This document shows positions 1-14,000 of a stretch of 64,000 nucleotides of DNA, piece by piece. Source of the DNA: Sipunculus nudus (Eukaryota > Annelida > Sipuncula > Golfingiida > Sipunculidae). The notes below the pieces were generated by a model. The model had not been told where the DNA came from, made no database searches, and saw only the letters and a program-made list of their open reading frames with translations. Location of the stretch: contig CM049310.1 of the NCBI GenBank assembly GCA_026874595.1, forward strand, positions 19,074,058 through 19,138,057. The letters run 5' to 3'. Each line of letters opens with the position of its first letter. Positions within the stretch are counted from its first letter, which is position 1. A program made the position numbers and the translations under genes.

Positions 1-3000
1 TACATTTTCCATTATGTAGACTGACATCTGGCACAGTAGCTGTATCATATCACAGTAGTTGTATGTTATATGTGATGCTGTATGACAGTGGTCATTCTGT
101 TATATATTTCATTAATGCCTAGAACTGAAGAATCCAGTTTTTGACATTTTAATACAAGATTGTAAATTTTTCAATATTTAATTTGCAACTTCATTAATGT
201 TGCATCCTGTTTGTCCAGGAAATAAGAGTTTGATTTTACTAAAGTTATGCACACAGTTTACTGCTGAATTACTGCATAGTTTGACATCTGAGTCATTTAA
301 ATTTCCTTCATCAGACTTGTTTTTCATGTAGCTATTATAGGTTTACATTTATCTTCTTGTAAGAAAAAAGTTCTGAATGATAAAATAGTATTGAGTCAAA
401 CAGAATATAATCATAAACCAGCATTGACCTCCAGTTAATATGTCATCACTGGACAAGGCCACACAGGTTGGGGGAACAATAACCAAGGGCTGGGGACAGA
501 TTATTGGCAAGTCTCCAGGCAGCTCAATACAGTTAGCAGATCTGTCAACTGACCACTGAACCAGGGGCTTGGCCATGTTTACTTCTGGTCAGTGGTGAAT
601 ACACAGGGGTGGCTCAAAGCACAGGAGATGAGTTAATTATTGTAGTGAAAAGTCCAATACAGGTTTATCTAGTGTGGCCTGCATGGTGATAGTTACGGAA
701 CATGACACCACTAGTCATTCCATCACACCCAGTGATCAATGTACTGAACCCTCGTTCTGTGATAGATCAATTATCACCCAGGACAGAACAGACAGGAAAT
801 TTGAGGAGGCGGCCAAAATGAGATCACATTGATCAACTGGCTCTGTGACTTTAAATGGAAGCTTGAAATTTTAGTCTGGGAATGAACAGATTGGATGTGA
901 ATGAAAAAGGTTAAACATGAAATCCAGTCATTACTGCCAAACTCAGTAGATTGAATGTAGAGACACTTTGGACATGACACTCTAGCCCGCTCCCTGTCCT
1001 GAACCATAAGGTGTCATGTAATGATAAAAAATTTAACAGAAAATCACTCGAATGGGTTATGCTGGCTTACATTATTGATGTATCAATACATATTTTCCCA
1101 GTAAGTCAAGATTTTACAATTTGTTGAAGTTCTATGTCGTTCTGATGTGCGAGAGCACTAGTATTATTCTCTGAAATATTTTCCAAAATAACCACTGTTG
1201 CAAAAAATATTCAAGTTTATCACTAAGTGAATTTGCATCAGCACATCATTTTATAGTTCACATTTGACCCTCTCCATTCCATGCTTTTGTCCATTTTCTC
1301 TGTATGCTTTAGTGGTAAAAATTTAACCCAATTCATATGTATCGGTATATTAAAATGGAATGTAATTAAATATAATTAAATTCCAAATAATGATGAAAAA
1401 TGGCAATCCATTTATCTAATTACCAAACAAAATTATTAGAAAAAAATTCACCCTTTTGATGTAGATATGTTGTCATGCAAGCAAACTTATGTTTTAATAA
1501 TTCCACTTGCTTTTACTTTCATTAAGACAAAGGATAATGCATATTGCTACTGGTGGCATAATTTTTCTGGGCCCAGTCTCCTTTGAGCACCTTGAGGCTA
1601 TTTAACTGTTTGCCCTTTGATTTACAACACTGATAATGGTGTCAACTGCAGGGTATGTGTTCTTTGTAAGAGAGAGGAGGAGAGATTCACTGCCAGGCTG
1701 TTGTATGCTTCCTACTAATTGGTCCACAAGAGGTTTTCTATGGATTTGCTCTACCCAGGGTTGTTTACTCATGACCCCACTGACCTCAATTATCCCTCAC
1801 CCCCTGGGGTGGCCCCCAGTTTGGAAGTTCATTTTAAGGGCAGGTTGATGTAGTTGGTTTCAAAGTATAGGCGATATATGGTTCATTAAGAGTAATTTAA
1901 TGTGGAGCTCTGGCCTCTGTTATCTTCTTAAACTCTTTACTGCTGACACAGTCCTAGAACAGTCTGCTTTCCTAGATCATCATACAAGAGACATATTTCT
2001 CATTATGGAAAATGATTAAAACAAATGATGATGGTTATCGAAGCTTTCATATTTCATTGTTCCTGATGATTTTCTTGTATAATATTTCTTAAAAATGCCC
2101 TCAAAACCCAAAGAGAATTAAAATATGCATACAATAATATGAATATATAATTGTAGGTCTACCTTTGTTTGAAACATAAGGGTGTATAATCATGCATTTT
2201 ACAACCTTGATCTTGTCATCTAATGGTGGATATATTAGCTGTATATAAATATTGGAGACATTTTGATACGGTGTGATAACCGGGCTGTAAGGATATATTT
2301 ATCTTCAGTTTTATAGCTCAAAGATAAAAAAAAGTGTAAAATCATTAATGGCTAAATGCTCTCCTCCAACTCTTTAGATAACTACTGCTGTGGCTGGTGT
2401 AATCTGGATTCTTAATAGGGAAGGAGACACTAACCTGCATTCATCATTAATCCCTATAGAAAACATATAGGGCAATACCTGACAGGTAGATGCTCTACAG
2501 GGACCTGCAGGTCTCATTGGACACTCTGTCACCAGTATACTCATATAATTGGGACTTGATATGCCATTACCTGGGGATCTAATTTCTGTACTCTTCCACT
2601 AAATGCACAATACTTAGTGATGCTGCATAATCATGCACTAACTGACTCTCATTACGACTTGAATCACCATCCCATTACCAAGGAGGCCGGTGTCATAAAC
2701 ATGTTCTGGTCATGATTAGGACTCTGGGCTGCAGATGACATTGACAATTGGCATTGGGCTGTTCATCCCAGATATAAACAGAGAGGAGGTTCTTTATTGG
2801 CATGTGCCTTGTCTTACGGCATGCCCCGTCTGCTGGTATAAATTAGTCATAAGGCTGGTCTGATTGATTGCGAAATCCAGATCGGTGGGGCAGTTTTCAC
2901 CGCTGCTAGATTGTAATGGAATGGTCTAGGGGCTCATTGTCAGCCCCACTCCTCTTAACTAATTTCAGATTGCTTCGTGGTCTATTGGCTTATTTATGTC

Positions 3001-4856
3001 TGTTCAAAGTTATTGTTCAGAGTGGTTGGTTAGTTGCATGAAATGAGGTTATCTTAAACAACCTTATGTGGGCTGCTATGAAAATGACAAGTGTATCTCA
3101 AGTGGCACTATATATCGATGTGTGTGTGTATGATAATGTGTGTAATGCACTGGAGAATAGGTGTATTGATGCTGATGTTCATCTCACAAAAATACTGGTG
3201 CACTGACCACAGCGGTGTGATCTTACATAGTTAAAAACTGTTTCAGATAGCATCGCTACTTGGTCACACGTCCTTATTAAAGTTTGATGGATGAAACAAG
3301 ATGACTCAAATTTCATTTTTTGTAATAGAGAAAAGAGATTTATCCATCAAAGTGGATTTAAGGCAGGATCAATGTTGCCTCATGTGACCAGACTTCTTGG
3401 CTACCAGCACAGCATTGGCAGTCATAATATATCTGAGTAAGCACAAAAGGCCAGGCAGAGGTGCAGTCCAGTTAGCCTTTGCCATCAAAAGTAACAAACT
3501 ATTGATGAAGGTCTGCAACTGTCAGGTGTATATGCTGGTTGCTTAGACCCATTTGTGGCTTTGAAGGGAGATTGACTGTGTCAGGCAGACCCTGGCGCCA
3601 TGGTGTTATAAGGCCAGGCTCATTGTGTATGGGCAGTGTCGTAGAATGGAGCCGTTCCTTGTAGACTGGTTCTTTTGAACCTTACAGCTATTTGGCAGGG
3701 CGGTAATCTCCGGAGCATGTCTACATGGGAGTACACATTAGTCATTATTACACTGGGAGACTTGACTTGCTGTAAAGGTCTTTGATGAGGGGCCGGGGTG
3801 GCTATAGTGGTGCCATCTATAAACAGCTGCATGTACTATTTTGGACACCTTGAATTGGATGTTAACATATTTATATATACATAAAAAAAAAACATATTTA
3901 CAGTAGCTTTGATTGGCATTATTCTTACTCATTGAATTGACATATTAGGGAAAATCATGATGTAATTACATCATAATGAAGCACAGAATTGAAGATCTTT
4001 AAAGGAATATTGTTATGGATTATATATCAAACTGCAGTAGTTCTTGCATAGCTACTCAAAACAATTCATAGATAGCTGCTATATATATATGAAACATGAT
4101 TTATGTGCAATAAATCATTAATTATGTTCAGGACTATTAAAGTGTTGCATATTACATTTTATTTGGGATCAAGATTTATCAGCAACTAGGAATGATCTCT
4201 ATATCCATGTGTTTTACTTGTATATCAATTGTTACCGTGAAATATTACCTAAAGACTAATCAGGGCAGCTGCAATATATATGAAACATGATTTATGTGCA
4301 ATATATCATTAATTATGTTCAGGACCATTAAAGTGTTGCATATTACATTTTATTTGGGATCAAGATTTATCAGCAACTAGGAATGATCTCTATATCCATG
4401 TGTTTTACATGTATATCAATTGTTACCATGAAATATTACCTAAAGACTAATCAGGGCTATAAGGTGTCAGTCTTACAGACCACCAGCTCATGTCTGCCTT
4501 TTACCTGTAAATTACACCAACTGCAAAAGGTGTCAAATAATGATCCAGAAACTTGTACCGTGGTAATTTTGGTATGTATTTAATGTTAGGCCACCTCCAG
4601 CCTTAACTGAGCCTGTGGATCCTGCCTTAAGTTTAAGGACTGGGCTGTGCTGTAATCTCTAACACTAACAGAGTAGATTAGCAGGTAACTAGTAGTTGCT
4701 CTCCTTGTGTGGCTTGTTTGATTGATAGTACACAATGAGAGTTCCATATGTGGCCCATGTATCACCACTAAGGAGGGTTACACAACCATGAACATTCTGA
4801 GCGAGTCAGCCTGATAGGATAACAAGATGTGATATACATGTGTTTGTTTGTTACAG
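1..4856. other. 5' intron or flank of DDR A
   Basis: No exon with discoidin-domain motifs was found here on either strand. Apart from the 191-bp tandem duplication the sequence is unique-looking and AT-rich. The missing N-terminal exons of DDR A are expected further left. Confidence 0.6.
4075..4458. repeat. 191-bp tandem duplication
   Basis: The 191-bp segment from tatatatgaaacatgattta to gactaatcagggc occurs twice in a row with only a few differences. It lies in the intron or flank just upstream of the DDR A discoidin exon, and the near-identity marks it as recent. Confidence 0.93.
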
Positions 4857-5004
4857 CTGCTGCGAGGTAACACCAACACGTACAACACCGAGATGCAGCC
4901 ACTAGAACCGCCAGTACTGGCCAGGAGGATCCGCTTCATCCCGTACAGTGAGGAGCAACGTGCTGTCTGTATGCGGGTGGAGGTGTATGGTTGTACCTGG
5001 AAAG
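4857..5004 (+). CDS. DDR A exon: C-terminal part of discoidin (F5/8C) domain
   Basis: The exon follows ttgttacag and ends before gtaggc, leaving phase 1. It encodes RGNTNTY, then IRFIPYS, then [12 protein letters not shown], the usual end of a DDR discoidin domain. The Cys in YGC normally closes the disulfide with the domain's N-terminal Cys, which is not in the window. The collagen-contact loops lie in the missing upstream exons. Confidence 0.92.
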
Positions 5005-8000
5005 GTAGGCGCCAGTTTACTCACCCACATGGTCCATACATACACCATGGGGATTTCTTTAACCCAGCTCATTTATCAGACGCTGGAAAAAAGGTTGTTA
5101 ATGTCAGGGAGTGCTACACTGATGATACATACTGACAGCTGACTTTTTATCTTGTAGGTTTTTAATTTTCGAAGCATTATAGGTTAATTATAGTCTTCTT
5201 CTGAAGAGCTTATGCAAAATATACTTAATGCAGTTTTTGCACTGTGCCACACATTTCTTGCTCTTTCTTCCAAATCCATATTTTCTTAGATGTTAGTAGT
5301 GTAAGAGGGTTTCATAGGAAAAGAGTGAACTTTCCTATTTTTTGCTTTTATATGTGTTTTATACTCGTATACTATTATGTTGTTTCTACTATTTTATGAT
5401 GTTTGTGTATTTCAGATGGTATTTTGTCATATGACATGCAGAAAGGAGACAGAAGAGGAACAGAAGTAGATCTATGTGACTATTCTTATGATGGCCGCAT
5501 TTCAGACAACTACCTTTCTGGCGGCTTAGGTCAGCTGACAGATGGTGATTTAGGAGAATCCAATTTCAGACTGGATTCTAGAAATCTTGGACTCAAAGGG
5601 TATGAGTGGGTTGGATGGCGGAACGACACATGGAAGGGAAAACCGGTTGAAATCATATTTAAATTTGACACAGTGAGGAACTTTACCATGATGACGATTC
5701 ACTGTAATAATATGTATAACAAGGATATTCGGGTGTTTAAGAAAGCCCATGTATACTTCAGTATAGGCGGGGAGCAGTACTTGGAAGATTACGTAGAATA
5801 TTATTTTGAGAGGGACACTCTGATGGAGTATGCTAGAAAGGTCCCAGTGCCGCTGAACCATCATATTGGACGATTTGTCAAAGTTCATCTGTTCTTTGAT
5901 GCCAAGTGGTTGCTGATCAGTGAAGTTCAGTTTGATTCTGGTGAGTGTCCTGAAAAGTCATATCTGTAGTTGTTAAATATATTTCTGCAGTATTTTCCAC
6001 TTCAGTTGGACAGTGTGAATCACTGTCTCATTGTTTGAACTGCCACTTTATCCTGACATTCTCGTCTTTTTTCAAATGAAGAGGGTCGCATGTTTGCTTC
6101 TAAAGTGTATAATAATATATCCATGCTTATTTCATTAAATGTATTCATTAAATTTGAGAAAAAAAAACCATATTTCAACAAACATACTGGATAAGATTAG
6201 CACATTATTTAAGATTATAAATATATTGAATAATCCAAGGCCATTGAAGCCATCAAGATGTTAAAGAAATGTAATCTATGCTCCAAGAAATACATAATCC
6301 TTTGATAATATCTTTTGAAAACTCTAATGCTTATATAAGAAAAAGATTCAAGCAACACATTCTTCCTTTAAAAAATTTCAGATTTTGATCCTTTTATTGA
6401 AATTTTATCACTTGGGAGCAGTGTCTGTCCTGTATCTAATGAAAAGACTGCTTTTGCATTATCTGAGGACATTTTGTTGCAGCAGTCCCCACTTAGACAG
6501 CTGGTGTTTTTGTATTTATAAAGCTACAAAAGTTGTATTTGACAGACACCAAGAAAAGCTATAGTTAGAAAAATAGCCTGCCAAATAATTCCTTTAATTT
6601 AAACAGCTTTTGGGGGAGAGAATCCTGAACCTTTTAGACACCATCTGAGTGAATCGCTGTGGCTGGAATTGCAAATGTCTTTTTTATACATTTGTGTGTG
6701 AAGACAAATGAAAAATAATCTGAAACTGCAGTCCAGCAAATGATAGATTTTATCAGCTCTGAGACAGAAAACATTTTTTATCACTTCCTGCCAGTGTTGT
6801 CTGTAAAAAGAAATACTTGATTTACTTTAGGTGAAGGGAAAAGCAGGTTCTCTCTGCTAACATTCTGAACAAAAAAACTTTTTATTACTTGATGTCAGTC
6901 TTTTCAGTAAAAAGAACATTTGACATATGGAAAAACAACACCTAAAATGCCTCAGACCAAAAATAAATTGAGGAAATGAATTGGTGTTCTTACACAGATG
7001 AAAAACTATTGTTTTTCTTTCTGTTTGAAGGACTGTTTTCCCTGGCACATTGTGTGGTTGACAAGTACAGCCTGAGAGTGTGCTTAGAGTCAGATCATGA
7101 ATGGTTACTAGACTTGAGAATTCTGTCGTAGATTTGTTTCCATGTCTTCAAGCTTTAGTTTCTTACCTAAACTAATATTTTTTTAAATCTACTTGACACA
7201 GTATGTTTCTGAAATTTATGTTTTGTGTTAAATCAAAAAGGAGCCAGGTAACTGAGGAATAGGAAGCCTGCTATTTTATCATTTTTCCTTTGTGTTATTC
7301 AGCAAAAGATGAAAGCTTTTATGTTAAAAAAGATCTTTTGATTTTTATATTGTTGATATTTTTTATTTTAAATCAAGGGTAATGAGATTTTGACTTTTCA
7401 GAAATAGCATCTGGTGACTTCCTGACGTCCAATCTGGGCCTGACCACAGTCACGACACAGGGGTCAGTCCCAGTGACGCCAGAGGTGATAAACGACAAAA
7501 TAGACAGTAAGTCTGAATTGTCATATATTTTATGTCTTTGTTTTTAAAACATTTAATCCATAATTCTGTACACTCCCTTGCTGTAAAACACCCAACCAAA
7601 GTGCTGAGTTACACATTGTTCAAGGTCTGTTTTCATCAGGATTGCCATCTGATGCTGGCCTGACCTCTTGTGGCTTTTTTAATAAACTTAGATTTTCTTC
7701 TTTGTATTCAACATAAGATCTGTACCAGTCCTTTAATTTAACATGACCTTGAATGCTGTTTGTACTTATTTTTACTCAGCACGAACCTGATTAAGTTTGC
7801 TGCACTTGTATTGTCCATTGAAGTCAGACCTGGTTACATGCATATGCTCTTAGTATCAGGCTTAATTGGGCCTTATTTTAACAGTGTAACTGTGCTGGTT
7901 GCTTCAGGTTTCCCTCAGCACTATATGTGATGTTAAATGCTACCTTTCCTGATCCTATCTATGTACTAAATGGTTTTGCATGATTGGTTGGAAGGTGAGA

Positions 8001-11000
8001 CACTTGAAGTGATGTTTTACTTTGCTGCACTGATCTTGCAAAATGAAGAACTATATATATTTATGTTATCAATTCAGAAACACCATTTTATGTTGATATT
8101 TTTAGTTATGTATAAAAAATTATATTCATCCCCTTATGTTTGAATTTCCTATCAGAACTTTAAATACAATTGCATTTTACAGACTGATATGCTGTAGAAG
8201 ATATCAGAAATCCAGTGAAAAATTAATAAATTCTTTTTGGGCAAAACATAAATCAATTTTACACGTTTTTTTAAGTTGTATTTTACAGATTTCTTCTGAC
8301 CTTTTTTGCATTAAAAATCAAACAAGAAACTAAACTTGTCCATTAATATTTTCTTCTGTATTCAAGTCTCTTCAGACTGTTCAGTGACCAAATTCCATGA
8401 GAGACATACAGAAGATGTAAAATATAAAGGGCATTCCTGATTCCTGTGGTGGTTATCACATCATCATTTGGAAGGGTTAACATTTGTGCAGCATCAGATA
8501 ATTTGTCCAGCTAGGTGGACAGTCACATTGATAGCTCGCTGTACTAAATGTCATTTCAGGACCAGGGGTTACCAACCATGCTGATACCAATGGTAATGCA
8601 TCCCAGGGGGCCCCTCTTCACTTTGATAAGGATATGATTGGTATTGTCTTGTTATGAACACCTGTAGCCCATTATTTTAGTTTCACTGGCCATTGCCAGC
8701 TGTTCTTTCATCTCTCTTTCTGTTCCACTTTCCGTGTGTAAATAGATCATAGACTCTTAGGACATCATCAGAAATGATTGAGGAGAATTTCTGCCCATAG
8801 TGCACCAGCAATTTCAGAGATGGGAAGTTTATACCCAGCATGCACCAGTGATTTCAGTAATGGGAAACTTTTACCCAGCATGCACCAGTGATTTCAGAGC
8901 AATTTTTTACCCATTTCCAGCATGCATCTTCCCAAAGCTTTTCTTGGTGTAATTCTGTGCATGTTCTTGTTTCCTCTACAGTGTTCTTTTCTTTTCTGTC
9001 TTTATTGTATATAAAAAGCTCAGTGTATTAATTGTAGAATAAAAGTGGAAAATATATTCAGCAAAAATACTCAAATGCTGGAAACATTCATTATGACCAA
9101 CATTTTGACATCAAATTAGCATACCTGGTGTGAAACAGTCTAAAAATGGTAACCCATTAATTGATAGGAAATTTGATGTTTCTTACATTTGTTTGGTTCA
9201 CTGTGTTCAGTCATACTTACAATATTAATGGTCCAGACTGAAAAAAACTTAGCTGCCATATTACTGTATTAATGTGTAGTGATTGATTTAAGACCTTATA
9301 TGTCCCTTTATTTTATTAAGTACAGATCACTGTAAGCCCCATGTATCACAGGTCCCTTTCTGTTCCCCTTGTCCTAGTGTTCCAGTGACACATAACACAT
9401 CACTGTCATAAGCTTGACATGCATTATTTCTGTGTGTGTTTCAGTGGCAGCTTGTTGTCATGTATAATCCACTGAAACTCGGTGAAAGCAAAATATCATG
9501 TTGGTCAGGGGATGTCTTAATTGATTGATGACAATAACAATGTAACCTGACTTTTTCATACCATGATGTATTACAACATGGTGTGGCATTGTGCTTCTTC
9601 TAAATGTCTCATTTTATTCTCCCCAGATTCAATCTGTAACATAAGCTGACTTAATCCTTGCTTACTTAATTATTAATCTGAATCCTCATGACAGTGTCTC
9701 ATATAACATCATGTGGATAATGAATGAGTTGCATAGTGTAGTGTATTTATTATCTGTAATTTCAGGTCCTACGCCAAGTATACAGGGAAGCAGCAAGCCA
9801 GGCAATGATGCTCCTGGTGAAGCAGACAAATTTGACGCAGAACATATTGGTATCGTCATAGGAGCATTGTGTGCTATAGTTGTGATTCTTCTAATACTTG
9901 TAGCTTTTATATTTATTCGTAACCGACGTCGCAAACATGCTGAGCATCAAGCTATTAAAGTTGACTTGGACACACCCCACAATCTGATGTTGAACTCTCA
10001 CGATAATCAGGGGAATAGTATGAACGGGAAAATGCTCAATGGTAACATGTACAATAGTGTCGCTACCTCAGACATGGATGGGGAACATGGGGGCAGCACT
10101 GTGCAACCCACGTACCCACTTCCTCCAGAATACATGCAGTCACGAAGACTGCCAGAGGTGCCGATGCCACAAACTCCTGAATCCATAGGTTAGTCATTAT
10201 TGTTTTTGAACAATGAGATTTACCTGTCAAATGTTTCATGCCATATAGTTATCATGTCATAAAGTGTTTGTACTCTTTAATAAATAAAATGATGACTTAA
10301 ATTTAATTATGCAGCCATAGGTGGTCAATTAATGCCTCTACCTTATTGTGTCATTTCATTAATTAGAAAGCTTGTCCCAGTATGAATTTGATTCTGGCTA
10401 AGCACTGCAGGCTTGAATTTAAAGAAAGTGTTTTGAATTCTGAAGAAGGCTCATGCATTCCTAGAAACTTTTCTCTGTATTTCACCCAGTATTTCAGTGT
10501 TCTCTTTTTGTGATAATTCATTGTGAATAAGAGATAAGATATGCAAAAAGTAATGAGACTGAATGATGCGCAAGTTTCATTTTGTTACAGGCACTAACAT
10601 ATCCCGGGAGTACGCCGTGCCCGACTTGCCACAGTCTCCACTTCTCATGAACATACCACCTACAGCACCCCCTCTCCCCATTACATATCACCCTACCCTA
10701 CTGCCACCTGGCCCAGCACCCCCTCCCCCACCCCGACTGGCTGGTGGCAGCCCCTATGCTGCAGCCGACATCGGTCAGCTGCCCAACATCCAAGGAATCA
10801 GCGGGGGCAGTGTGTACTCTGTGTCTGGTCCAGACCTGTGGAAGGAACAGATATCTGTGATGGAGTTCCCCCGCAGCCAGCTCAAACAAGTGGAGAAGCT
10901 TGGCGAGGGACAGTTTGGAGAGGTCCTTATCTTTCCTTCTTTCTCTAGTACCATCAGTCATTTCATTTACCAGTAATTACATTAAAATTATATGCATATT

Positions 11001-14000
11001 ACAATTGAAAATTCTTAGCTCAGATAGCTAAAGTTAAATGTTTGGACTTTAAGATCACAAAGATAATAGTTGATAATATGATATAGAGATATGATTTACT
11101 GGTAGATATATTGTTGGTCATATATAAAAATAAACTGGCATTATTTTAATTTGTCTATTATATTCTTGTGTTCTAAATGATGCTGAAAGACATTCTTAGT
11201 AAATGGGTTTTATCATTAAAACATTTTTTTGTATCTATTTGAATGTAATTTGAATTGTTATTATTTCATTATTAAGCCATTTTAGTAACAATGTGACCAG
11301 TTATAAGTTGTTCATTTGTTTAACTCATTCTTAATTAACTAGAAATAACAAGAAGCCAATGGCAATTTGTTTATCTTTCTCCAGCTCATTTTGTAGTAAT
11401 GTATCACTGACTGTGTGAACAGGTGCATCTTTGTGAAGCGCTGGGGATGTCAGAATGCCTGGATGAGGATTTTCTAGTCAACCGAACAGGATCACGGGCA
11501 GTCCTGGTAGCTGTCAAGATGCTACGGAGGAATGCTAGTGAAAGTGCTAGGTACATACACATTTATATAACGTCAAAGCTTAAACCAAGAGACAACATGT
11601 TATAGTATTAGATACTGAATCTAGTCTAGATTCAGTGTTATGGACTACCTTGTAATCTCTTAGTGCAAGACACAAACTAAAGGCCGACAATGTCTTCTGA
11701 AAATGGTAGCCATGACCCTAGGAACAACAGAACAGGATGATTGATGTGAAAAAATGTGATATGATAATCTTTTGTGTTCCAATGAAACCTTGGTTTAAAG
11801 ATCAAGATAATTAGGTTTGGAATTCCTGAAAAACCATTACAGGAATAAAGATTTTCTGTTTAAAACTGTGTATCTGAGGTTTTTAAGCTGCCGTGAATGT
11901 TCTACCATTGCTTTGTATTATCACAATTAATATCTTAATGGAAGGGTTGTTTCATTAATCAGTCTGTTCTCTCATATCAGGGGATTATGAAAAACATGCA
12001 CTTGCAAGGTTCGTACATATCACTTGCTACATCAGTGTCTGAACATCTTTCTTTTGCTGTAACTGTAAACATTTTGTGTACTTTTCATTTAGAGAATGCT
12101 GCATCATACAGGCTGTGTACATCTATGAATTACTATAATTATTATACAACCTGTGCTTCCAGGTTAGACTTCCAGAAGGAAGTTCGTTTGATGTCCAGGC
12201 TACAGGATCCCAACATCGTGCGTGTTTTGGGTGTCTGCAGCCAGGAGGAGCCACTGTGCGTGATTGTTGAGTACATGAAGTACGGTGACCTCCACCAGTT
12301 CCTGCAGCAGTATGTACCAGAGGGCACCACAAGCTCCAAACGCAAAGCTATCAAAACACTCAGGTTTGTATGACTGTCACAATCAACTTCTGCTGTGTTC
12401 TTTTAATGCAGCATTCAGGTGCCATAGGGCAAATTCTCCCTCTGAACCCAAAGTATGTGAATGGGACTTCTTTCCTCTCTGCTGTGAACAGAAAATATTA
12501 TACACAGCATTCAAACCATAAGTTCCTATTCAGATATTGTAACATAATCTTTAATATTGAATCACTTAAAGCTGGCATGTATCAACTGTGCCCTTGAGCT
12601 ATATCTACAGTTGGAAAGTACAAGTGTAAGTACAGCATCAACTGTCTGATCAGTGGTCATCTGTCAACAAGTCAGATTTCAGCATGATAATCTTGACAAT
12701 ACATATCACATATATTATATTAACAGGAGACTCCTGGCTGACCAGTGTGTTATGTTTAAAGGGCTAATTCTCAGAATAAAAAAAATGTTGACCACAACAC
12801 AACATTTGTTAGATGTTGTTAAATAGATAGTGGTAAATGATTAAGTGATGTAACAAATTTCCTTTGACAAATATATTTAGTTTATTTACAGTTTTATTTC
12901 TTTCTTTTTTTTCATGAGTTAATTTTAAACATAATTCAAGAAAAAAAATTCACAATGAAAATTATTAATTTTTTGTTAAATAAAAATTGAAAAAATTGTT
13001 AATTTAGATTATGTTGTAAGCCTTGTGTAGAGAGAGCCCTCTTTAATACATTGTGATGCTGTTAGCAGGGATCTATGTCAGACAGCTATAGCTTTATGAG
13101 GCAGAGCATGTATGTATTGCTGATTGAATACTGATGTATACTCTCTAAAGAGGGGACCCAGGTCTTTATATTATATGATGAAGCAGGCCATACCAGACTG
13201 GCCCTAGACAGTTTTCAATAGGGGCTTTATCCTAGTATAATAGCAGTAAGTCAGGTTGAACTTTGCCTTGTGATTTATGACAAGCGGATGTGTTTGTTGT
13301 TGACTAAGTGAGGCTTAGCTCCAGGTTTTGCCTCACAGCTAGAATTCTGATGTATATCTGACAAAGAGCAAGCTGAGTTTGGAAGGATGATCAAGTTATC
13401 ACCTTGTCTGCAGGGTTGAGAGTAACATTTGTCATTTGCTGCTCAGACAGGCAGTGCTGACGTTATCATGCAAATGAGTGTATTGTCAGTTGTCACGGTG
13501 ATGCATGATGCTTTCAAGAGGACATAGGCCACCCAGGATCTTGTACATTGTGTAGGTTTGTCCATGCCCCTGGAGGTCAGCAGAGTTAATGGGGTATCCA
13601 GGACGCAGCATGCAGCTTATTTATTATCCCTTCCAATACTTTCTATGTCACTCAGAAGAGGCCTGTCTTTGGTAATACGTTAATGAAGGTATGTGATTTT
13701 CTGCTACTTGCATCAGCTTGCATGTCCGTGAGCCTTTAATTTGCCAATAATTTTTATGCCCACACTTCACCGCCCCTAACCCACCTGCCCCAAGGTAATA
13801 TGGTCTCACTGACAGCTGTCCCTGGTGTGGTCTGATGGCACATCACCTCTCCAGGAAGAAACAAGATCCCTCCAGTAATTAATGGGGTTATATGCCTATT
13901 AATCTCACAGTGTTTCCTGTGATAGGGCTTTTTAAGTCCCGCTGATCTGACAAGTCAGTGTGATATGGTTACACCAGTTTTGGAGGTCCCCTGAGACGGA

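Larger units (their letters stand above)
5941..9765. other. DDR A introns around the stalk exon
   Basis: Intron sequence at 5941-7401, 7507-8559 and 8641-9765. Only the exon-like segment at 8560 and the small repeat at 8786 stand out. Confidence 0.7.
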
